In this document: positions 58,546 through 64,000 of the stretch, one piece after another
How the letters are laid out: each line of letters begins with the position of its first letter
Position numbering within the stretch: the stretch's first letter is position 1
Origin: Paralvinella palmiformis
Taxonomy: Eukaryota > Annelida > Polychaeta > Terebellida > Alvinellidae
DNA: 64,000 nt
Reading direction: 5' to 3'
Assembly (NCBI GenBank): GCA_025642065.1
Contig: JAODUP010000161.1
Location: forward strand, 1,496,501-1,560,500
Program-made: the position numbers and the translations under genes
The notes under the pieces: generated by a model
Told to the model about the DNA's origin: nothing
The model's input: the letters and a program-made list of their open reading frames with translations, nothing else
Databases searched by the model: none

Positions 58546-58764
58546 ATTTAGTTCTGGGAGCCAAAACTGGTCTTTAGGTTTGGGTGCCTGAGGAGGGAAA
58601 TTTGACAAAGAGAGGATTATACATGATTCATTACCGTATCATTACTGGCCTTCAAGGGGAATGGGTCGTCCTCAAGTCCAGTTGGAATATTAACACAGTT
58701 CATCGGCAAGTGATTCTCTGGGCTAATAGACTGACTCGATCTGAACCACTGCCAGAAGATGTCG

Positions 58765-58860
58765 ACGATTGCACAGCCAGACAGTTGGTGGATTTGAGAC
58801 TATGGACCTCAGGCTTTTTGTGTACCACTCTACCACACTGAGCCACCATGGCCCACTGGA
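58765..58860 (-). mobile_element. tRNA-derived SINE head, minus orientation
   Basis: The reverse complement reads GGGCCATGGTGGCTCAGTGT, GGTAGAGTGG, then AGTCTCAAATCCACC as box B. The 85-codon frame across 58584-58841 runs through this SINE and is not a gene. Confidence 0.6.
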
Positions 58861-59640
58861 CAAATGAAGACCAATCTCGGATTGAGATAGTACGGCCTCC
58901 ATTTAGACTAGGATGGCAACAAAAGTTCCTCTCATCCTCCCCCCCCCCTCTCTTGGACTAGACACAGACCAAGACATAAAGAAGACAGTCAGAACACTCA
59001 GGGTTTGATAGGTGGCCATAATGGAAAGGATTAAATAATTAGACATGGGATGTACTTTGATGTACGCACGCACGCACGCACGCACGCACGCGGAGACACA
59101 CAGAGTCAATAATTGCTTCGGGACAGTTTTAATAAACCTCAAACAGCCACCGGGAAAGGCCAAACTAAAGGCAAATAAAGCAAAATAAGCCCGAGCTTTA
59201 AGGAAGACGAGCAACCTCGAGCGAGGGAAGGCAACACAAATCAAGACAACAAAGATGGCAAGAAAAGACAGAGCAATTCAAGGTAACACAAACCAAGATA
59301 AATATCAGACAGAAAGCTAAATAATTACCACCCGGTCAATTAACTATATTTTGATGGAAATAATGACTTCCTCACACTAAATTAAATTACATCAGGTCCA
59401 TTAACAAGAGGTTACTCTCTTTGATGGCAAGAAAACCGCTAGCCGAAAAAGACAACAAAGCGCAAACACAAACAAAGATTTCTATCCAACTAGAAACCAT
59501 TTCTCATTAACTGACATGAAGAAGCACGGCGTGTAATGAAACACGTGTTTTCGCCTTCGCGAAGTGTGTATAAAAATATAAAAACCCGACAGAGATTATA
59601 ACTGGCTAATCTCAGTCGGCGGCTGAAACCTGTCAAATAA
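58861..59640. other. No gene; (ACGC)n tract at 59064-59092
   Basis: About seven ACGC units, rare in this AT-rich window. Otherwise nothing recognised. Confidence 0.5.
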
Positions 59641-59888
59641 CCGTGTCACATAGAGAATGGTCGTAGGAAGTGTTAACAACATCACTACAGAACAACTACT
59701 ATATGGACCAATGTACTTTATAACAACATCATCACAGGACAACTCGTAATCAAATGTAACAACGTACTTGATACTAACACCAATACTAAACAACTACTAA
59801 ACGGGCCAATGTACTCTCTAACAACATCACAACAGGTCAACTAGAAAATGTACCAACTTACTTTATACTAATATGACTACCCAACAAC
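59640..59888. repeat. 46-50 bp minisatellite, left of insertion
   Basis: Units such as CAACATCACTACAGAACAAC, TACTATATGGACCAATGTAC and TTTATAA. The array is broken by the element at 59889 and resumes at 62262. Confidence 0.85.
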
Positions 59889-60687
59889 GGTATCTGGACA
59901 TTTAGCCAACGGACATTTAGCCAATATTAGCCGGGGGGAAATTTAGCCAACATTCAAAATTTTCATCTTACATCTACATGTATATTGTTATATTTTTGAG
60001 TTTGTATATGCTCTGTTAATATTATGTTCTGTTTATGGATGTTGCAAATATAGGCCTATCTTTAGATAAGATGTTAGCAACATAATAATTATTGGTGCTT
60101 TTTGTACAATTTTATATTTATATTAATGTATACTGTTTTCTCCGGTATTATACATAAATATAAATAATGATATACAATATGTCAGGGTTTGGGAAGTTTT
60201 TTTTCACAGACTTTATTAACACCGTTAACTACTTAACTATATCTGGCATGTGGGTAATTACTGCTCGTATATACACGGCAGATAATCTACTAGTCTCAGA
60301 ATAATCCTCTATCCAATGTTGACACATACATGTATTATAATGTTGTTAAGATGTGACTGCATAACCCACGTGATATATCATAGTTTTAAAATATGACTTC
60401 ATTTTGCCTCAGTATAGAAAGCCTGTCTGAGTTTAATTTGAAGCAGTGTTACACTTTCTCATGATCATAGTGTTATATCACATTGATACATACCTACATG
60501 TTGGCTTAAATTATTGAACTAATACTGTGATTATTATTTGATATCCAGCCTTTAGTACTGTATAAAGCTGAAAGGCCAGAGAATTCCACTTGGGAAATTT
60601 TTTTTACATGTTGCCGTTGGAAATAAGAAATGTGCAAAAAGTGTGATCATCAGCAAGCTAATAATAGTCCACTACACAAAATGATCA

Positions 60688-60825
60688 ATGGATTCAGTTT
60701 CATCTGCATCGAGTGAGCGAATATTTTCAAACTTTGTAAGTATTCACGCTAAAGTGCACAATCTTCTATGCAACAGTAAAGCTTTTAAGATGGTATTCTG
60801 CTATAGGATTCTCAGAGGCAGTGTT
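60688..60825 (+). pseudogene. hAT transposase C-terminal dimerisation-domain fragment
   Basis: The frame reads SSASSERIFSNF, then SIHAKVHNLL, then AFKMVFCYRILRG. This order matches the hATC block of hAT transposases (roughly xASSERxFSxFGxIHSKxRNRLxxEKxxKLVFxxxNLxG). Upstream in frame there are stops and no recognisable catalytic core, so only the C-terminal remnant survives. The frame stays open to 60942 without further resemblance. Confidence 0.75.
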
Positions 60826-60948
60826 GAATTAGACTATTTAACTGTTCAGATAGACAATATTCACTTTGTGTGCAGAAGAACAATAAATGTCATTATTTTG
60901 TTATATTCCCACTATTCATGTAGACATTCATGTGTCAAATATTAGGGT

Positions 60949-61016
60949 GTAGGACAGTTGCTCACCTGGACAGTTGCTCACCAAACAAAATGAAAAAGTG
61001 GACAGTTACTCACCAG
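60949..61016. repeat. GGACAGTTGCTCACC triple repeat, related to the 40.5-kb element end
   Basis: GTAGGACAGTTGCTCACC is followed at once by TGGACAGTTGCTCACCAAA and then AGTGGACAGTTACTCACC. Spacing and flanking letters (GTAGGACA..TGC.CAC, TGGACA..TGCTCACCAA) mirror the left end at 40482-40520. Confidence 0.85.
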
Positions 61017-61235
61017 TGAATTGTTAATGAGGAAAAATTAAAAAAAATTAAATGATTTTTAATTTAAATTTTTATTTATTAGTATCATATTACCTATATA
61101 ATTATTGGGATGAATATTACCAATTATTAGGGAATTAAAGTTCAGAGCAACTTTCCATACTCCAAATATTGAGTAGTGTGCTAATAAAAATGCATGTATG
61201 TGAAAGACATTATCAAATAAATGGGTCACCTAATG

Positions 61236-61420
61236 CAAATAGATTTGGCTTTGTTTACAGTGCTTCTGTTTGGTGTACCTTCAAGTTGACCAGACCATCC
61301 CCAATGACACTTAACTTCTTTCACCTGGAACCAGTGGCTTCTATAGGCTAGTAGGATAAAAGGGCCCCAGGGCAATTAGATCTGGCTTCCTTTACAGTGA
61401 TTCTGTTTTATGTACAGTCA
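61236..61420. repeat. 45-bp direct duplication inside the 2.37-kb element
   Basis: GCAAATAGATTTGGCTTTG...TTACAGTGCTTCTGTTTGGT at 61236 recurs in diverged form at 61373. Confidence 0.75.
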
Positions 61421-61896
61421 GAATTTGTTGATCCACAAGGTTTGTTGCATGATAATATGTGGGATAAATGAGAATATGATTATCGAGTCCGTGACATACC
61501 GGTAGTCTGTGTCACACATTTTTAAATCATACAGATATACGTCCGTATTTAAACCAAAATTCAATAACCGTACGCAAGACATGGAATGGCATTGAAGCCA
61601 TTGAGCATTTTTATGTTTGTTAATTACAGACACTATAAAGAAATACTCGTGTCATTATTTGAGTGATAAATTTAAATGAGATTATTATGGCTCGCTATGG
61701 TTTTTTTTCTGTTCTTAAATGACTCAATATTTTATTCAAGTATATTTATATATAAAATATGGAAAGAATATAGATAACACAAACAAATATATTAAAAGTA
61801 TACGATGTAGACTTAATAATAGGAATATTGACAATGTACACCTATAGACAACATGTCAGAAATAAAGAATGTATTATATGCAATGTTTGTGTTTTC

Positions 61897-62105
61897 AGAT
61901 TTTAGAGTATGAGACATTTGTTTGTAATCATTACATTCATACAATGAATAAAATAAAATTCAATTACATACACTATGACGATTGAATATAACAGCTGTAG
62001 ACTATATGTAACATCCGTAATTACAAGTTTTAGAATATGAGACATCACTTTGTGTTTGTTACATTTGTACAATGAATTACAAAAATACAGTTATATACAA
62101 TGTGT
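61897..62105. repeat. Diverged 125-bp tandem duplication inside the 2.37-kb element
   Basis: TTTTAGAGTATGAGACAT...ACAATGAATAAAAT at 61900 recurs as TTTTAGAATATGAGACAT...ACAATGAATTACAA at 62025. Confidence 0.75.
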
Positions 62106-62261
62106 TGTATTTATTGAAACAACTATATTTATGAAAACTCACATAAACATAATCAAAAATTTTGAATGTTGGCTAAATGTCCCCCCTGCAAATATTGGCT
62201 AAATGTCCGTTGGCTAAGTGTCCGTTGGCTAAATGTCCGTTGGCTAAATGTCCCGGATTCC

Positions 62262-62475
62262 CCAACAACTACCAAATTAGCAAACTTTCTTTATACTAAC
62301 ATCAATACTACACCACTACCAAATGGACCAAGGTACTTTACACCAACATCACAGCAGGATAGCTACCGAACGTACCAACGTACTTCACACTAATATCACA
62401 CACGACAACTACCAAATGTTCCAACATACTTTATACTAATATCACATACCAGGCAACTACCAAACAGATCATTGG
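62262..62475. repeat. 46-50 bp minisatellite, right of insertion
   Basis: Continuation of the array at 59640, e.g. ACTACCAAATGGACCAAGGT plus ACTTTACACCAACATCAC. Confidence 0.85.
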
Positions 62476-62649
62476 GTACTTTAATATGCCGGTATTTCAA
62501 CAAACATTCAAATTATGAATACTCTCTCCAAATCAAGTCTGTTTAGCTTACAGGTTGACGTCCTAAAACCGTGGCGTCACGGCACAGTTGTTACTGTGTC
62601 CTGACCACTTATACTTAAATGACCATGAGTTCTTGCAGTATTAGATGAG

Positions 62650-62815
62650 TTATTTAACCTCCGAGTGCGGGTCACACTTTAGACATTATGTCTGAGGAGT
62701 ACCTATCTAAGGAAACATTCAACAAACAGTCAGGTACGAGTCTGACTTGAATACACAATCTAGACGTTTACAACACACGATGCCTTACTAACTCTGTTAT
62801 CAGAGTGTCTTGAGT
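62650..62815 (-). mobile_element. tRNA-derived SINE, family B, diverged
   Basis: GCGGGTCACACTTTAGACAT, ATCTAAGGAAACATTCAAC, then GACTTGAATACACAATCTAG as the minus-strand head. Confidence 0.55.
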
Positions 62816-62851
62816 ACCAAAATAGTACAGTACAGCAATAACAAAACACAG

Positions 62852-63120
62852 TGTTAGGTTGATAACAGTCTAAGGCACAGTATTAGACTGATAACATGAC
62901 ACAGTATTAGACTGATAACATGACACAGTATTAGACTGATAACATGACACAGTATTAGACTGATAACATGACACAGTATTAGACTGATAACATGACACGG
63001 GGTTGAACTGATAACAAGACACAATGTTAGACTGATAGCATGGCACAGTGTTTAGACTGATAACATGACACAATGATAGGCTGATAATATGACACCTAAT
63101 GTTAGACGGATAGATAACAT
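62852..63120. repeat. 24-bp minisatellite, TGATAACATGACACAGTATT unit
   Basis: About ten copies of TGATAACATGACACAGTATTAGAC (24 bp, given as a consensus over 62885-62995), diverging at both edges. The minus-strand CYQSNTVS frame is a by-product. Confidence 0.95.
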
Positions 63121-63500
63121 TACATATCTCTCCTACACCTGACATAAGGTATATATGATTGGTAGAATGTCATAACACTTTAATTGTTAAAAAGCCAGTT
63201 TTAGGATAACACGTTGAACTTCATTTGTGACGACATAAAAAGGTGTTTAGATGGCGCGTAATATAGGGTGGACTATCCAGAGTAAGCAGCAAAAGATGCT
63301 CGGATGACGCAAGACACACTCTGACAGTAATATCAACCTCACAGTATTTAGGAACATCTCTTTAGAATTGTTCCCAAACTTCTATTACAAAACAAACAAA
63401 CGAATCATAAAAACTATATTTTATCGCTGGATAAATATAGATGGTCAGCATCAAATAATAAAATTTAGTGTACCCACACAGACTGTTCGATGTTACAATA
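63121..63500. other. No recognised feature
   Basis: AT-rich sequence. Confidence 0.4.
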
Positions 63501-63544
63501 CCTACATACCTATATATCACTGTTAACTATGTACTTTACTTAAG

Positions 63545-63791
63545 ACTCTCCCGAGATTGTGGAATGAGTAGAAAGATTCTATCAGGTTCCTGGCTGAAGC
63601 CCCCGAGTTCTAAAAATGCCACAAAGAAATGTTGTTCGTGTTTTATGAAGATTAAATCTCAGCAAAAACTTGACCTGAACATAATACATCACGGCTCATC
63701 CCGACTGTCTCCTGTGATTGTGTACAACCAGGACTTATTCTGCTGGTCTCTGGATAAGAAAGTCCTCATCCATCCACTGAATGACCCCTGA
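63545..63791 (+). CDS. Possible terminal coding exon, function unknown
   Basis: After an acceptor-like ACTTTACTTAAG (ending about 63543) the plus strand reads 82 open codons to TGA at 63789-63791, with higher GC and codon-like composition than its flanks. The protein is Lys/Ser-rich at first (CGMSRKILSGSWLKPPSS), has a CCSCF cluster, and ends LDKKVLIHPLNDP. No family is recognised. There is no good AATAAA within the remaining 200 bases. It may be a chance frame. Confidence 0.27.
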
Positions 63792-64000
63792 CTTCGGTGA
63801 AGCATGACTGACATTTCTCGATATTATCTCATCTGTTTATTGATTTAAACACACAAGTTTCCAGAACCCGTAATCAGATGTTTTTATTTCCTTACTTCGA
63901 TCCCATCATCACTTTCTTCCATTGATAGCGAACCTTTTTATAGATTTTGTAATTCAAAGTTTTTAATCAACTACATCTTTTTGAACCTTAAAACTGCATA
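63792..64000. other. No recognised feature to window end
   Basis: AT-rich sequence. Confidence 0.4.

Larger units (their letters stand above)
59889..62261. mobile_element. hAT-like element, 2.37 kb, with foldback-style terminal arrays
   Basis: The left end starts GGTATCTGGACATTTAGCC and the right end, reverse complemented, GGAATCCGGGACATTTAGCC. Both continue as inverted arrays of a 16-bp CGGACATTTAGCCAA unit (about two on the left, four on the right), then a shared GACATTTAGCCAACATTCAAA-type inner part. Total inverted-repeat length is about 80-100 bp. CCAACAAC (59881-59888 and 62262-62269) is an 8-bp direct repeat. Dropping the element and one copy restores a normal unit of the surrounding minisatellite. 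An 8-bp duplication and an internal hAT dimerisation-domain remnant point to the hAT superfamily. Confidence 0.8.

Noticed and set aside
58584..58841. 85-codon open frame
   Set aside because: Its 3' half is the antisense of a tRNA-SINE head and the rest shows no domain.

Overview
The window reads as intergenic or deep-intronic DNA of an AT-rich metazoan genome, tentatively a mollusc or other lophotrochozoan. It is packed with tRNA-derived SINEs, DNA-transposon relics (pogo/Tigger-like and hAT-like), one LINE relic, many minisatellites and long (TA)n, (CA)n and (GA)n runs. No operons, bacterial-type genes, rRNA or functional tRNA genes, or CRISPR arrays are visible. I found no intact protein-coding gene. 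Nearly all open frames of 60-250 codons come from repeats, or are chance frames with no recognisable domain. The taxonomic call is an inference from repeat style only.

Layout: 0-9 kb has the end of a pogo-like element (1-227), a promoter-like repeat (1571-1747), several SINEs, a tight cluster of nuclear-receptor half-sites (3622-3650), a decayed LINE reverse-transcriptase tail (5335-5700) and a second pogo-like element (7734-8727). 9-20 kb holds SINE relics, a possible minus-strand terminal exon (12955-13167), a GC-rich 85-bp duplication, a 1.5-kb pogo-like element with a broken transposase tail (16237-17749) and a field of palindromic TTCATGAA repeats (18.3-20.0 kb). 20-32 kb has a 380-bp tandem duplication, a 33-bp minisatellite open on both strands (24983-25610), a full-length SINE (25919-26281), a GC-rich TA-flanked element (27128-28005), a plausible RNA polymerase II promoter plus first exon with a perfect splice donor (30540-30851), and a hAT-type MITE (30991-31279). 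32-50 kb has clean SINE insertions with target-site duplications, a 1.7-kb element whose end has grown into about twenty 31-bp repeats (40480-42165), and a 474-bp Tigger-like MITE (48932-49405). 50-64 kb has 32-bp and 46-bp tandem arrays, a second copy of the promoter-like repeat carrying a SINE insertion (52874-53242), and a 2.37-kb hAT-like element with terminal arrays of a 16-bp unit (59889-62261) inserted inside another tandem array.

The most coherent story is the pair of elements at 40.5-42.2 kb and 59.9-62.3 kb. Both start with GGACA-type repeats, both are flanked by 8-9 bp direct repeats, and one contains a recognisable hAT dimerisation-domain remnant. Together they suggest a group of hAT-like elements whose terminal repeats expand into minisatellites. 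Any host genes would be represented only by the weak exon candidates at 13.0, 30.7, 38.3 and 63.5 kb.
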